A stretch of DNA of 64,000 nt from Pseudomonadota bacterium (GCA_013285445.1 CP053448.1:930001-994000), one strand, 5' to 3'. Positions 51,362 to 61,471 are shown, numbered from the stretch's first letter. Program-made: numbers and translations. Notes: generated by a model from the sequence alone, not told the origin.

Positions 51362-52774
51362 TCAAGCCGATTGCAGCTGCGCCGCGCGCCGGCGCTGAGC
51401 CGATCCGGGAATGCCGAGCTGCTCCCGGTACTTGGCGACCGTCCGACGCGCGAGCATGATCCCGGAGTCGGCCAGTTGATCGGCCAGGGCCTGGTCGGAC
51501 AGGGGTCGACTGGCATCCTCGCCGCCGATCAGCTTGCGCAAGCGTGCCTTGACGGCTGTTGCGGCGACCTGGCGACCGTCGCTGGTATCGATGCCGACCG
51601 AGAAAAAATGCTTGAGCTCGAACGTGCCGCGCGGAGTGTGGGCATACTTGCCGGTGGTTGCACGCGAGACCGTCGATTCGTGTACGCCGACACGTTCGGC
51701 AACCTGTCGCTGCAGCAGCGGTCGCATGGCGGTTTCCCCCTCGCTGAAGAACGCATGCTGGGCCTCGACGATAGCGTGCGTGACCGACAGCAGCGTCTGA
51801 TTGCGCATTTCGAGCCCGCTGATCAGCCAGCGGGCCTCCTGAAGTCGTTCATTCAGGTACTTCTTGTCTTCGCCCTGGCTTTTACGCGTCAGCCGCACGT
51901 ACATGTCGTTGAGTCGCAGACCGGGTTCGTTGTCGGGGTTGAGGCTGACCTGCCAGCCGTTCTCCGACGGGTGAATGAAGACATCCGGCACGATGTAGTG
52001 CTCGTCATCGCGGCTGAAGCGTGAGCATGGATGCGGATTGCAGCGGCGAATGACCTCCAGCGCAGCCTGTATTTCGCTTTGCTCGACGCCGGTGGCTCGT
52101 GTCAATGCCGTCATGTCCTGACGGCCGAGCTCATCGAGATAGTGCTCGACCAGATGGCAGGCCAGTCCCAGCGACGGCGTACCGGAGGGCATTGTGCGCA
52201 GCTGCACGAGCAGGCATTCGCCAACGCTGCGGCTGGCCACGCCGACCGGCTCGAAGTGCTGGACGCGCTCGATCACGGCGGCGACCTCATCAGCCCCGAC
52301 CAGGTATTCCGGTGCCAGTGAGGCCCGCAGTGTGGCTAGATCATCGCGCAAATAGCCCTCCTCGTCGAGGGCGTACACGATCGCCCGGGCAATGGCCTCG
52401 TCGGTCGGCGAGAAGTGCGCCAGGTTGACCTGCCACAGCAGATGCTGCTGCAGTGATTCATCGGCCCGGTCGCTGATGAACTCGTCGTAGTTGGGCGCCG
52501 GACCGGTCACTGAGTACCCATCCGGCAGATCGTCGAAACCGTAGTCTTCGGTCAGTTCGACCTCGACGTCCGTCTCCGTGCTGTCACGGTCCTCGGGCGC
52601 TTCGAGCGACGAATCATCGGCCCGCTCGAGCAGTGGATTGGTGTCCAGCGCCTCACGAATATGCTGACGCAGCTCGATCCGGTTGAGCTGGAGCAGCGCA
52701 ATGGCCTGGCGCAACTGCGGGGCCAGCTTGAGTTTCTGGCCGAGCTTGAGCTGAAGACGGGCGCCGGTTTTCAT
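51362..52774 (-). CDS. rpoN: RNA polymerase sigma-54 factor RpoN
   Basis: 470 residues. N-terminal L-Q-L-K-L-G-Q-K-L-K-L-A-P-Q-L-R-Q-A-I-x-L-L-Q-L, an acidic middle region (D/E rich, about 60-110), core-binding region and C-terminal R-R-T-V-A-K-Y (RpoN box, about 442-449). It directs RNA polymerase to -24/-12 promoters with an AAA+ activator. ATG 52774 is chosen; ATG 52783 is another. Confidence 0.96.
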   Translation of the reverse strand: MKTGARLQLKLGQKLKLAPQLRQAIALLQLNRIELRQHIREALDTNPLLERADDSSLEAPEDRDSTETDVEVELTEDYGFDDLPDGYSVTGPAPNYDEFISDRADESLQQHLLWQVNLAHFSPTDEAIARAIVYALDEEGYLRDDLATLRASLAPEYLVGADEVAAVIERVQHFEPVGVASRSVGECLLVQLRTMPSGTPSLGLACHLVEHYLDELGRQDMTALTRATGVEQSEIQAALEVIRRCNPHPCSRFSRDDEHYIVPDVFIHPSENGWQVSLNPDNEPGLRLNDMYVRLTRKSQGEDKKYLNERLQEARWLISGLEMRNQTLLSVTHAIVEAQHAFFSEGETAMRPLLQRQVAERVGVHESTVSRATTGKYAHTPRGTFELKHFFSVGIDTSDGRQVAATAVKARLRKLIGGEDASRPLSDQALADQLADSGIMLARRTVAKYREQLGIPGSAQRRRAAQLQSA

Positions 52775-52841
52775 GACCGTCATTCTACTTGACGTGCAGA
52801 ACACGGGCCAGACGACAACCGTCCGTGGCAGGGGGGGTGGC

Positions 52842-53561
52842 CTAAAGCGAAAACTCGCGGCCGAGGTAGACGTTGCGCACCGTTTCGTCGGCCATGACCT
52901 CCGCCGGGCTGCCGTGTGTCAGCACACGGCCCTCGCTGATGATGTAGGCGCGGTCACAGATGCCGAGTGTCTCGCGCACGTTGTGGTCGGTGATCAGGAC
53001 GCCGATATTGCGCTCGGTGAGCTGCTGCACGATGCGCTGGATTTCACCGACCGAGATCGGATCGACGCCGGCAAACGGTTCGTCGAGAAGGATGACCTTG
53101 GGGTCGGCGGCCAGAGCGCGAGCGATTTCAACGCGCCGCCGCTCACCCCCCGACAGGCTGATCCCGGACTGGCCTGCGAGATGGTCAACACTGAAGTCAT
53201 CCATCAGCTGGGCCAATGCCTGGCGCCGCTGCTGCCGGTTCAGGTCGGCTCGCAGCTCCAGCACAGCCATGATGTTGTCGGCCACGGAGAGCCGCCGGAA
53301 GATCGATGCTTCCTGAGGCAGATAGCCCAGCCCGAGGCGGGCGCGCTGGTGCATGCTGGCGCGGGTGATGTCCTTGCCGTCGAGAATGATCTGGCCATCG
53401 TTCGGTGCTACCAGCCCGACCACCATGTAGAAGCAGGTGGTCTTGCCGGCGCCATTGGGGCCCAGCAGACCGACCACTTCGCCGGTCTCGACGGCCAGGG
53501 ATACGCCGTGAACCACGGCCCGGCCGCGATAGCGCTTGGCCAGCTGTTCGGCAACAAGCAC
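52842..53561 (-). CDS. lptB: LPS export ABC transporter ATP-binding protein LptB
   Basis: 239 residues if GTG 53561 starts. Walker A G-P-N-G-A-G-K-T (34-41), Q-loop, L-S-G-G-E (136-140), Walker B L-L-D-E-P (158-162) and the H-switch. It powers LPS extraction from the inner membrane with LptFGC. The start lies 4 bases after the lptA stop. Confidence 0.96.
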   Translation of the reverse strand: MLVAEQLAKRYRGRAVVHGVSLAVETGEVVGLLGPNGAGKTTCFYMVVGLVAPNDGQIILDGKDITRASMHQRARLGLGYLPQEASIFRRLSVADNIMAVLELRADLNRQQRRQALAQLMDDFSVDHLAGQSGISLSGGERRRVEIARALAADPKVILLDEPFAGVDPISVGEIQRIVQQLTERNIGVLITDHNVRETLGICDRAYIISEGRVLTHGSPAEVMADETVRNVYLGREFSL

Positions 53562-53565
53562 GGGA

Positions 53566-54129
53566 TCAGCCCGGTGGCGGGTCGGTTTCAGCCGGCTTGT
53601 CGGCCGCCGGTCGGTCAGGGCCAGCCTGTTCAGCGTCGTTGGCCGGTGCCGGATCAATCGCGTCCGGCTCGATGATCATCTGGATCCCCCCCTCGCCTTC
53701 GGTCCGCTGGCTGTCCAGGTCGTAGACCAGGCGCTGGCCCGAGAACGTGCCGCGTGCATCGCGAATATAGGCGTCGCCGGTCATGATGATGCGATTGGCA
53801 AGCAGATCGTAGATCAGCTGGTCGGCATGTCCTTTGGCCTCGCCACCGTCTTCGGTTCGCGCCTGCCAGGTGGCCGGCTCTCCAAACAGTTCGATGCGCT
53901 CGTAGTTGCCGTCGGGATGATGGGCCTGACCCCGGTCGGCCTGCACGAGCAGATCTCCGCGAGCGATTCGCACATTGCCTTCCAGACGGGTGGTGCCGCG
54001 ATCGATTTCCTGAACGCCGCTGTCGGCGTCGATGCTGATGGTCTGGCTTTGCGGCAGTTCAGCCGCCGCCAGGGCCATCGTCATCATCGCTGCCAGACAG
54101 GACAGCAGGCTGGATTTCACCTTTAACAT
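53566..54129 (-). CDS. lptA: LPS transport periplasmic protein LptA
   Basis: 187 residues with signal peptide (MLKVKSSLLSCLAAMMTMA to A-A-A). Beta-jellyroll OstA-like fold (G-V-Q-E-I-D-R-G-T-T-R-L-E-G-N-V). Forms the bridge for LPS across the periplasm. The tail is Pro/Asp rich. Its first 71 bases lie inside lptC. Confidence 0.94.
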   Translation of the reverse strand: MLKVKSSLLSCLAAMMTMALAAAELPQSQTISIDADSGVQEIDRGTTRLEGNVRIARGDLLVQADRGQAHHPDGNYERIELFGEPATWQARTEDGGEAKGHADQLIYDLLANRIIMTGDAYIRDARGTFSGQRLVYDLDSQRTEGEGGIQMIIEPDAIDPAPANDAEQAGPDRPAADKPAETDPPPG

Positions 54130-54652
54130 GACGGGTCAGCTCTATGACGTTGGTATCGAGTTGTATGGTCAGACCACCTGCACGCAGCCAGGATCCGCTC
54201 TGATGCACCTCGACCGGACCTCGGGAAGTGATTGTACGCGTACCGCGCTCATAGCGCAGGTGGTCGGTCTGGATGCGGATTTCGCCACGCGGGTCATGGT
54301 GGCGCAGTTCAACGTTGTGTTCGAGCTCGACAACTTCGCTGTCGCGCAGCACGCGCCCGATGTCGGCCCGGCCTCGCCAATTGGCGTTTTCCGGTTCGAT
54401 GTGGAAACGCGGCAAGTGCAGATAGCCAACGCGCTCGGTCGATACATGTTCCAGTCTCGGCCCCGACAGCAGCAGCTCGACCTGACCCCGGTCATCGCGG
54501 AAGCGGGCATGAAACTCCTCGAGCGTGTAATCGAAGCGGGTGTCCGGCGCCGTCAGCGCGGGATGGGGTGCTTCGCCAACCGGCAGCCACCAGCGAACTG
54601 CCAGTGCAATGGCCAGCGCCAACGCCGCGATGATCAGGATGCGTCCGCTCAC
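54059..54652 (-). CDS. lptC: LPS export protein LptC
   Basis: 197 residues with one N-terminal TM helix (I-L-I-I-A-A-L-A-L-A-I-A-L-A-V) and a beta-jellyroll domain; it links LptB2FG to LptA. The C-terminal S-D-D-D-D-G-P-G-G-G tail is read from the overlap with lptA. Starts with ATGA overlap to kdsC. Confidence 0.92.
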   Translation of the reverse strand: MSGRILIIAALALAIALAVRWWLPVGEAPHPALTAPDTRFDYTLEEFHARFRDDRGQVELLLSGPRLEHVSTERVGYLHLPRFHIEPENANWRGRADIGRVLRDSEVVELEHNVELRHHDPRGEIRIQTDHLRYERGTRTITSRGPVEVHQSGSWLRAGGLTIQLDTNVIELTRHVKGEIQPAVLSGSDDDDGPGGG

Positions 54653-55176
54653 TCGTAGCTGCGCTGCCAGTCGCCCAGCGCGCCGCGGGCCTCGAGCAGC
54701 AGCTCGCAGATTTCACGGACCGCGCCACGGCCGCCTGGCTGAGCCGTGACCAGGTCGACCCGGGCGCGGATCCAGGGGCTGGCATCGGCCGGGGCAAAGC
54801 GCAGGGCGCACTGGCGCATGGCTGGCCAGTCGACGAGGTCATCGCCGGTAAAGCATGCCACTTCCGCCGACAGCCCCGTCGAATCGAGCATCTGCTGAAG
54901 CGCTTCGGCCTTGTCGTCACATCCCTGAATGAGATGTGGAATGCCCAGCTCTCGAACGCGCCGGACGACAACCTGCGATTCGCGGGCCGTGATCACGGCC
55001 ACCTCGATCGCCTGGTTCATGAGTGCCTTCAGCCCCAGGCCGTCGCGTGTATGGAATGCCTTGATCTGTTCGCCACTGTCGGACAGGTACAGTCGGCCGT
55101 CGGTCAGTACGCCATCGACATCGAAGACCGCCAGGCGGATATTGCGTGCCCGCTGGAGCAGGTCTTCGCGGCTCAT
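54649..55176 (-). CDS. kdsC: KDO-8-phosphate phosphatase KdsC
   Basis: 175 residues, HAD fold: D19-V-D21-G-V-L-T-D-G, then I-T-A-R-E-S and G-D-D-L-V-D-W. It makes KDO from KDO-8-P for lipid A-core. Overlaps kdsD and lptC by 4 bases each. Confidence 0.95.
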   Translation of the reverse strand: MSREDLLQRARNIRLAVFDVDGVLTDGRLYLSDSGEQIKAFHTRDGLGLKALMNQAIEVAVITARESQVVVRRVRELGIPHLIQGCDDKAEALQQMLDSTGLSAEVACFTGDDLVDWPAMRQCALRFAPADASPWIRARVDLVTAQPGGRGAVREICELLLEARGALGDWQRSYE

Positions 55177-56150
55177 ACGACGCCGGCCTGCAGCAGGTCC
55201 TGAAAGTTCAGCGCGCCGACCAGTCGGCCGTTCGTGTCAGTCACCAGAACGCCCTGGATGCGGTGATGCTGCATCAGCTCGACGGCGGCCGCGGCCAGCT
55301 CGTCCGGGCCAATGGTGCGCGGATCGGGCGTCATGATGCGCTCGACAGGCGTGTGGCGGATGTCCCCAAGCTGGTCGACGTGACGACGCAAGTCACCGTC
55401 GGTGACAATGCCCATCAGGGTACTGCCGTCATCGACCACCGCGCACATGCCCAGCCGGCTGCGCGTCATCTGCATGATCGCCTCAGCAACACTGGCGTCG
55501 GCGGTGATGGTGGGCAAATGTTCGCCAGTATGCATGATATCGCTGATGCGCAGCAGCAGGCGCCGGCCCAAAATCCCGGCCGGGTGCGAACGGGCAAAGT
55601 CTTCCGCGGTGAATCCCCGCGCGTCGAGCAGGGCAATCGCCAGCGCATCGCCCAGAGCGAGCTGGGCAGAGGTTGACGCGGTTGGCGCAAGACCCAGCGG
55701 GCAGGCTTCGCGGTCGACGCTGGTGTCCAGGTGCACGTCGCTGTGCTGTGCCAGGGTGGACTCGGGCTGTCCGGTCATGGCAATCAGGCCGACCCCCAGT
55801 CTCTTGATGCCCGGCAGCAGCCGCAACAGCTCCTCGGTCTCGCCGGAATTCGACAGCGCCAGTACCAGGTCATCCGCGCGAATCATGCCAAGGTCGCCGT
55901 GACTGGCCTCGGCCGGATGAACAAAGAACGCGGGAGTGCCTGTAGACGCGAGCGTTGCCGCCAGCTTGTGCCCGATATGGCCGGATTTGCCGATGCCGGT
56001 CACGATCAGGTGTCCAGGACAAGCCAGAATGCGACGGCAGGCGTCGACCAGGGCATCATCGATGCGACCGGCCAGCGCCTGGATGGCGCGCGCCTCGGTC
56101 TGCAGAACCTCCGCGGCCGTTTCCAGCAGTCGTTTCGGATCAATGTTCAT
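55173..56150 (-). CDS. kdsD: Arabinose-5-phosphate isomerase KdsD
   Basis: 325 residues: SIS domain with G-I-G-K-S-G (52-57) and S-N-S-G-E-T-E-E, then two CBS domains. First step of KDO synthesis, ribulose-5-P to arabinose-5-P. ATG 56150 is used. The gap to the antiporter gene (56218) is 67 bases. Confidence 0.95.
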   Translation of the reverse strand: MNIDPKRLLETAAEVLQTEARAIQALAGRIDDALVDACRRILACPGHLIVTGIGKSGHIGHKLAATLASTGTPAFFVHPAEASHGDLGMIRADDLVLALSNSGETEELLRLLPGIKRLGVGLIAMTGQPESTLAQHSDVHLDTSVDREACPLGLAPTASTSAQLALGDALAIALLDARGFTAEDFARSHPAGILGRRLLLRISDIMHTGEHLPTITADASVAEAIMQMTRSRLGMCAVVDDGSTLMGIVTDGDLRRHVDQLGDIRHTPVERIMTPDPRTIGPDELAAAAVELMQHHRIQGVLVTDTNGRLVGALNFQDLLQAGVV

Positions 56151-56217
56151 TGGGCCGATTCTACTCCTACTGTTGCATGCGCAAGATATCCGGGCGGTTC
56201 CCTGAACGGGCTGGCGC

Positions 56218-57195
56218 TCAGGCCAGCAGTGCATCGAAGATCACCAGTGCCTGGTATCCGATATAGCTGGCAAACAACAACAAAGCGGCCGGTCGTGCAA
56301 TCTGGCCGGGGCCGTGCCGGCGCCAGACAAAAAGGAACAGAACGAGGGAAATCAGGAACATGGCGCTAGTGTCGCGGTGGAGCAGCACGGACTCGATCTG
56401 CATTGGATGCAACACGGCGGCGATGCCCAGCACGCCGAGCAGATTGAACATGTTCGAGCCAAGGATGTTGCCGATGGCCAGGTCGTCTTCCTTCTTGATG
56501 GCGCAGGCAGTTGCCGCGGCCAGCTCCGGCAGGCTGGTGCCCAGCGCAACCACCGTCAGTCCGATCACCGCCTCGGACACGCCGGCAATCAGGGCCAGCG
56601 TGACCGCACCCTTGACCAGGATGTGGGCGCTCAGCGGCAGAACAAGCAGACCGATGCCGGTCCACGCCAGCGCCGGACCGGTCGCCATGTCCTGCGGTAC
56701 CTCCTCGGCCAGGGTTTCGGTCAGGGGGTCATGACCGTTGGTTCGTATCGCCAGAACGACCATGCCGCCGACCAGCGCGAGCAGCCCGCCCAGCAGGACG
56801 ATGCCGTCAAAGCGGGTCAATTCCAGATCCCACATCAGCAGCAGCGTCAGCAGCATGATGGTGCTGAGCACGGGGATTTCGCGGCGCAGCGTGATGCTCT
56901 CGACCTGCAGGGGGTAGATGATGGCGGTCAGGCCGAGAATGAGGCCGATATTGGCAATATTCGATCCGATCGCGTTGCCGACGGCCAGCGAGGGATTGCC
57001 GCTCAGCGATGCCATTGCCGAAACCAGCATTTCCGGCGCCGAGGTGCCGAAGCCGACAATTGTCAGACCGACAATCAGTGTCGGCACGCCAATATTACGC
57101 GCCAGGGCCGATGCGCCGGTCACCAGGCGGTCGGCCGCCCAGATCAGGAGCACAAAGCCCGCGGCCAGTTGCAGCAAAGCGATGGACAGGGTCAT
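56218..57195 (-). CDS. yrbG: Ca2+/Na+ antiporter of the CaCA family (YrbG-like)
   Basis: 325 residues with about 10 helices in two inverted halves. Each half has the alpha-repeat: G-F-G-T-S-A-P-E ... G-N-A-I-G-S-N-I-A-N and A-L-G-T-S-L-P-E ... G-N-I-L-G-S-N-M-F-N. It exchanges Ca2+ or Na+ in the inner membrane. Usually sits before kdsD, as here. Divergent to ibaG. Confidence 0.94.
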   Translation of the reverse strand: MTLSIALLQLAAGFVLLIWAADRLVTGASALARNIGVPTLIVGLTIVGFGTSAPEMLVSAMASLSGNPSLAVGNAIGSNIANIGLILGLTAIIYPLQVESITLRREIPVLSTIMLLTLLLMWDLELTRFDGIVLLGGLLALVGGMVVLAIRTNGHDPLTETLAEEVPQDMATGPALAWTGIGLLVLPLSAHILVKGAVTLALIAGVSEAVIGLTVVALGTSLPELAAATACAIKKEDDLAIGNILGSNMFNLLGVLGIAAVLHPMQIESVLLHRDTSAMFLISLVLFLFVWRRHGPGQIARPAALLLFASYIGYQALVIFDALLA

Positions 57196-57303
57196 GCAGT
57201 CGAATTGTATGGGTTGGTAGTTAGGTTGATCGGGCAATCGGTTACACTAGCGCGACCGGCTTGGACGCTGGTTTGCCGGCCCCCACTCACGGCCTGAAAG
57301 CCC

Positions 57304-58838
<1,535 letters not shown>

Positions 58839-58853
58839 CCGCAGTTTGGCTTT

Positions 58854-58935
58854 CGGCAGCAAGGCAGCGAAACGCCGCTGTAGCATTCCTACAGCAAGTT
58901 TCGATAACGCAGTCTGCCGCAAGTCACGCTGCGGC
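58854..58935. other. Multi-stem structured segment inside the element
   Basis: Nested pairs: CGGCAG (58854) with CTGCCG (58914), CGAAAC (58868) with GTTTCG (58898), GCTGTAG (58877) with CTACAGC (58889), and an alternative GCCGCA (58916) with TGCGGC (58930). Such layered pairing is what a folded RNA or a cruciform would show. Confidence 0.55.
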
Positions 58936-58960
58936 CTGTCATTTAAATTTAATCGGTGAG

Positions 58961-58980
58961 GGGCTTCAAGCAGGGCCCGA
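58961..58980 (+). repeat. Inner arm, left
   Basis: GGGCTTCAAGCAGGGCCCGA; pairs with 59038-59057 with one mismatch and a loop of 57 bases. Confidence 0.7.
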
Positions 58981-59037
58981 CTCTGCGTTCTCACTCTTGC
59001 CAATGGAACCACCATTGCCGGCGAGCGACGCCTTGAT

Positions 59038-59057
59038 TCGGACCCTGCTTGAAGCCC
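59038..59057 (+). repeat. Inner arm, right
   Basis: TCGGACCCTGCTTGAAGCCC; adjoins the outer right arm directly. Confidence 0.7.
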
Positions 59058-59095
59058 TGAATGTGATCTACATGCCTGCCGGGTTAATATTGACC
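59057..59095 (+). repeat. Outer arm, right
   Basis: Begins CTGAATGTGATCTACATG and contains TTAA at the yidD stop (59084-59086 on the minus strand). Carries the CRP-like core TGTGATCTA. Confidence 0.75.
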
Positions 59096-59341
59096 GTGCC
59101 GGCCTGTTGTCGAAGGCCTGTGATCTTCGTGACCGGGAACCGGATCCGGGCCGCCGGGGCACAGCGGATGGCAGCGCAGCAGCCGTCTAAGCGCCAGCCA
59201 GCTGCCGCGCCAGGGCCCGTAAAGCTCAAGCGCCTGGATGGCATAGACCGAGCAGGTGGGCTCGAAGCGGCACTGGCCGCCGATCCAGGGCGAGAGCAGG
59301 TAACGGTAGGCGCGAATCAGCGCAATGAGTAAAGTCTGCAT
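59084..59341 (-). CDS. yidD: Membrane protein insertion efficiency factor YidD
   Basis: 85 residues. The hallmark C24-R-F-E-P-T-C30-S-V-Y-A is present after an amphipathic helix (Y-R-Y-L-L-S-P-W-I). It assists YidC in E. coli, where the gene is in the rpmH-rnpA-yidD-yidC cluster; here it stands apart, next to dksA. The C-terminal about 18 residues (H-R-P-S-T-T-G-R...) are unusual and lie partly over the repeat arm. Confidence 0.9.
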   Translation of the reverse strand: MQTLLIALIRAYRYLLSPWIGGQCRFEPTCSVYAIQALELYGPWRGSWLALRRLLRCHPLCPGGPDPVPGHEDHRPSTTGRHGQY

Positions 59342-59345
59342 GGGC

Positions 59346-59376
59346 TTGCCTGATGGTCCCGGGTAGGATATATAAT
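59346..59376 (+). promoter_or_regulatory. Candidate dksA promoter
   Basis: A perfect -10 TATAAT (59371-59376) with TTGCCT at 59346-59351, spacing 19. The leader to the ATG at 59418 is about 35 bases. It overlaps the divergent yidD start (59341). Confidence 0.5.
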
Positions 59377-59417
59377 TGCGGGTTTTGCAACAACCACTAT
59401 ATTGAGGCGTTCGCTCG

Positions 59418-59852
59418 ATGCCCAGCAAGAGCAAGATTGTCGAAATTCCCGAGGACTACAAGCCGTCCGAAGACGAGACGTACATGTGCCCCGAGCATCT
59501 GGAGTATTTCCGTCGCAAGCTGCTCACATGGCGCAATGACCTGATCGAGGAGTCCCAGGAGACGATCAATAACCTGCGTGGCGAGGTCCGTGATGTCGGC
59601 GATGAGGCCGAACGTGCCAGCCGCGAAACCGAAAACAGCCTCGAGCTTAGAACCCGCGATCGCTATCGCAAGCTGCTCGGCAAGATCGATCAGGCGCTGG
59701 CGCGGGTCGAGGACGGCAGCTACGGATACTGCGAGGAGACCGGCGAGGAAATCGGTCTGGCCCGCCTGGAGGCGCGCCCGATCGCCACGCTGTGTCTGGA
59801 TGCCCAGGAGCGCTGGGAACTGAAGCAGAAGCAGATGCGTGACAGCCGCTGA
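59418..59852 (+). CDS. dksA: RNA polymerase-binding transcription factor DksA
   Basis: 144 residues. Coiled coil with tip D62-E-A-E65-R-A67 (usual D-x-x-D-x-A) and S-L-E-L-R-T-R-D-R. The zinc-finger has only two of four Cys: C105-E-E-T108 and C126-L-D-A129, where E. coli has CxxC at both. It binds the secondary channel of RNA polymerase and with (p)ppGpp from RelA controls rRNA and amino acid promoters. The finger suggests a zinc-poor (DksA2-like) form. Confidence 0.94.
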   Translation: MPSKSKIVEIPEDYKPSEDETYMCPEHLEYFRRKLLTWRNDLIEESQETINNLRGEVRDVGDEAERASRETENSLELRTRDRYRKLLGKIDQALARVEDGSYGYCEETGEEIGLARLEARPIATLCLDAQERWELKQKQMRDSR

Positions 59853-59966
59853 GACCGCCCCTGCAGTCTGGGCCGTTTCGTGATTCCGTCACTCTTGTGG
59901 CGACACGAATCTGGTAAGCTTTAGCCGTTGTAACTCCTTTCCTTCTCACGCATCGGGAGCGCTGCC

Positions 59967-60992
59967 ATGAGATTGTTTCGCGTTTTGACCGTTTTGCTGA
60001 GCCTGGCCATCGCCGGCTCTGCGCTGGCCCAAACCGGTTCCGGTGTTCATGACGATCGCTGGTACCTTGGCGGTTCGCTTGGCTACGTTGATCTGGATCG
60101 CGATCGTCTGACCGAGAGTTCGGATATCGTTTACGGAATCAATATCGGCCGCTTCTTCCTGCCTCGCCTGAGCCTGGATCTGAGACTGGACCGCTATGAG
60201 CCGTCATTCCTGTCGGCCCCGGCAGGCACCAGCCGCGACTTCGACCTGTTTTCCTACGGGCTGATCGGGCGCTATCACTTCGCCGACCCGAAAGGGACGA
60301 GCCCCTACGTGATGTTCGGCACCGGTCTTCAGGAGCACGACAGCTACCTCGATGATGGGCGCGATATCTTTGGTACGTTTGGCGTCGGCCTGTACCATCC
60401 GTTTGGGCATCGGGCGTTCATGCGGCTGGAAGCCGAATATCGCTACGACAATGACCGCGATACCTTCGGTACCTCCGGCGGTCTGACCGATCTGATGCTG
60501 CATCTGGGTCTGAACGTGCGCCTTGGTCCGGATCCGGCGCCACCGGCGCCACCGCCCCGGCCCGAGCCGACACCGCCAGCGCCTGCACCTGAGCCAGCGC
60601 CTGCACCCGAACCCGAACCCGAACCTGAACCGGAAGTGCTGTTCGAATTCAGCGCCATGGTGACCTTCGAGCTGGACTCGGCGCGGCTGCAACCCTCAGC
60701 AGTCGCCGAGCTCAACGAGGCAGTGGCGCTGATGAATCTGCACGAGGCGCTCACGCGTGTCGAGGTGGCCGGCCACACCTGTGATCTCGGCCCGGAAGCC
60801 TACAACCAGGGCCTGTCCGAGCGGCGGGCTCAGGCCGTGCGCGACTACCTGGTCCAACACGGCGTTGGCGCTGACCGGCTGGTGGTGCGCGGGTATGGGG
60901 AAGATCGGCCGAAGGTGCCCAACACCTCCGAGCGCAACCGCGAGCGCAATCGCCGCGTCGAACTGGTCGTGCTGGAGCGCAGCGACCGCTGA
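59967..60992 (+). CDS. OmpA-family outer membrane protein
   Basis: 341 residues. Signal peptide (R-L-F-R-V-L-T-V-L-L-S-L-A-I-A-G-S-A-L-A), an 8-strand-like barrel (about 30-190, with alternating aromatic/polar residues), a Pro/Glu linker (about 190-228; P-E-P-E-P repeats), and an OmpA C-terminal domain that binds peptidoglycan (V-E-V-A-G-H-T-C-D, N-Q-G-L-S-E-R-R-A-Q-A-V-R-D-Y-L, then N-R-R-V-E-L). It ties outer membrane to the wall. It follows dksA by 114 bases. Confidence 0.92.
   Translation: MRLFRVLTVLLSLAIAGSALAQTGSGVHDDRWYLGGSLGYVDLDRDRLTESSDIVYGINIGRFFLPRLSLDLRLDRYEPSFLSAPAGTSRDFDLFSYGLIGRYHFADPKGTSPYVMFGTGLQEHDSYLDDGRDIFGTFGVGLYHPFGHRAFMRLEAEYRYDNDRDTFGTSGGLTDLMLHLGLNVRLGPDPAPPAPPPRPEPTPPAPAPEPAPAPEPEPEPEPEVLFEFSAMVTFELDSARLQPSAVAELNEAVALMNLHEALTRVEVAGHTCDLGPEAYNQGLSERRAQAVRDYLVQHGVGADRLVVRGYGEDRPKVPNTSERNRERNRRVELVVLERSDR
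60606..60635 (+). repeat. Five hexamer repeats coding Pro-Glu
   Basis: (CCCGAA)3 followed by CCTGAA and CCGGAA, encoding P-E-P-E-P-E-P-E-P-E in the OmpA-like linker. Slippage-prone but in frame: gains or losses change only linker length. Confidence 0.7.
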
Positions 60993-61007
60993 TCGCCCGC
61001 ACCCCGG

Positions 61008-61035
61008 GTGGCCCGGGCAGCTCTGCCAGGGCCAC
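61008..61035. terminator. Hairpin between the convergent OmpA and SufE genes
   Basis: GTGGCCC-g-GGCA-gctc-TGCC-a-GGGCCAC: 11 pairs with one mismatch (G/A) and a 4-base loop. It may end both transcripts; there is no T-run. Confidence 0.5.
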
Positions 61036-61048
61036 TCGGATCGGGCGC

Positions 61049-61471
61049 TCAGGCGCTTTGTTCGATCATCACCTGCGCCCGACGCCGGATCTCGCCCAGC
61101 ATTGCGTTGAGTCCGTTGGCGCGAGTCGGAGAGAGGTGCTCGCTCAGCCCGATCTCATTGATGAATCGCGGCTCGGCCTCGACGATGTCGCGTGCGCTGC
61201 GTGCCGAGTAGACCCGCAGCACCAGGGCAATCAGCCCGGAGACAATGGCGGCATCGGAATTGGCGCGAAAAACCAGCCGGTTCGCGTCGCCCTCGGAGAG
61301 CAGCCAGACGCGCGACTGGCAGCCGTCGAGCAGCTTGTCGTCGGTCATTTCCCCAGGGGCGAGTGGCGGCAGCTTGCGGCCCAGGTCGATCAGATACTGA
61401 TAGCGGTCCATCCAGTCGTCGAACAGACTGAACTCCTCGATGATTTCGGACTGGGCCGCTTCAATGCTCAT
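61049..61471 (-). CDS. sufE: Sulfur-acceptor protein SufE
   Basis: 140 residues with active Cys51 in [10 protein letters not shown]. It accepts persulfide from a SufS/CsdA-type cysteine desulfurase for Fe-S assembly. No suf partner is nearby; it overlaps cysS by 4 bases (ATGA), so it is co-translated with a cysteine enzyme. Confidence 0.93.
   Translation of the reverse strand: MSIEAAQSEIIEEFSLFDDWMDRYQYLIDLGRKLPPLAPGEMTDDKLLDGCQSRVWLLSEGDANRLVFRANSDAAIVSGLIALVLRVYSARSARDIVEAEPRFINEIGLSEHLSPTRANGLNAMLGEIRRRAQVMIEQSA

Noticed and set aside
56314..57297. 327-residue plus-strand frame over yrbG
   Set aside because: Gln/His/Arg-rich shadow of a membrane protein gene.
57196..57303. Candidate ibaG promoter with TACACT -10
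   Set aside because: No acceptable -35 at 16-18 bases.
60606..60635. Short tandem repeat considered as a CRISPR or phase-variable site
   Set aside because: Hexamers in frame in an OmpA linker; no spacers, and length changes would not shift the frame.
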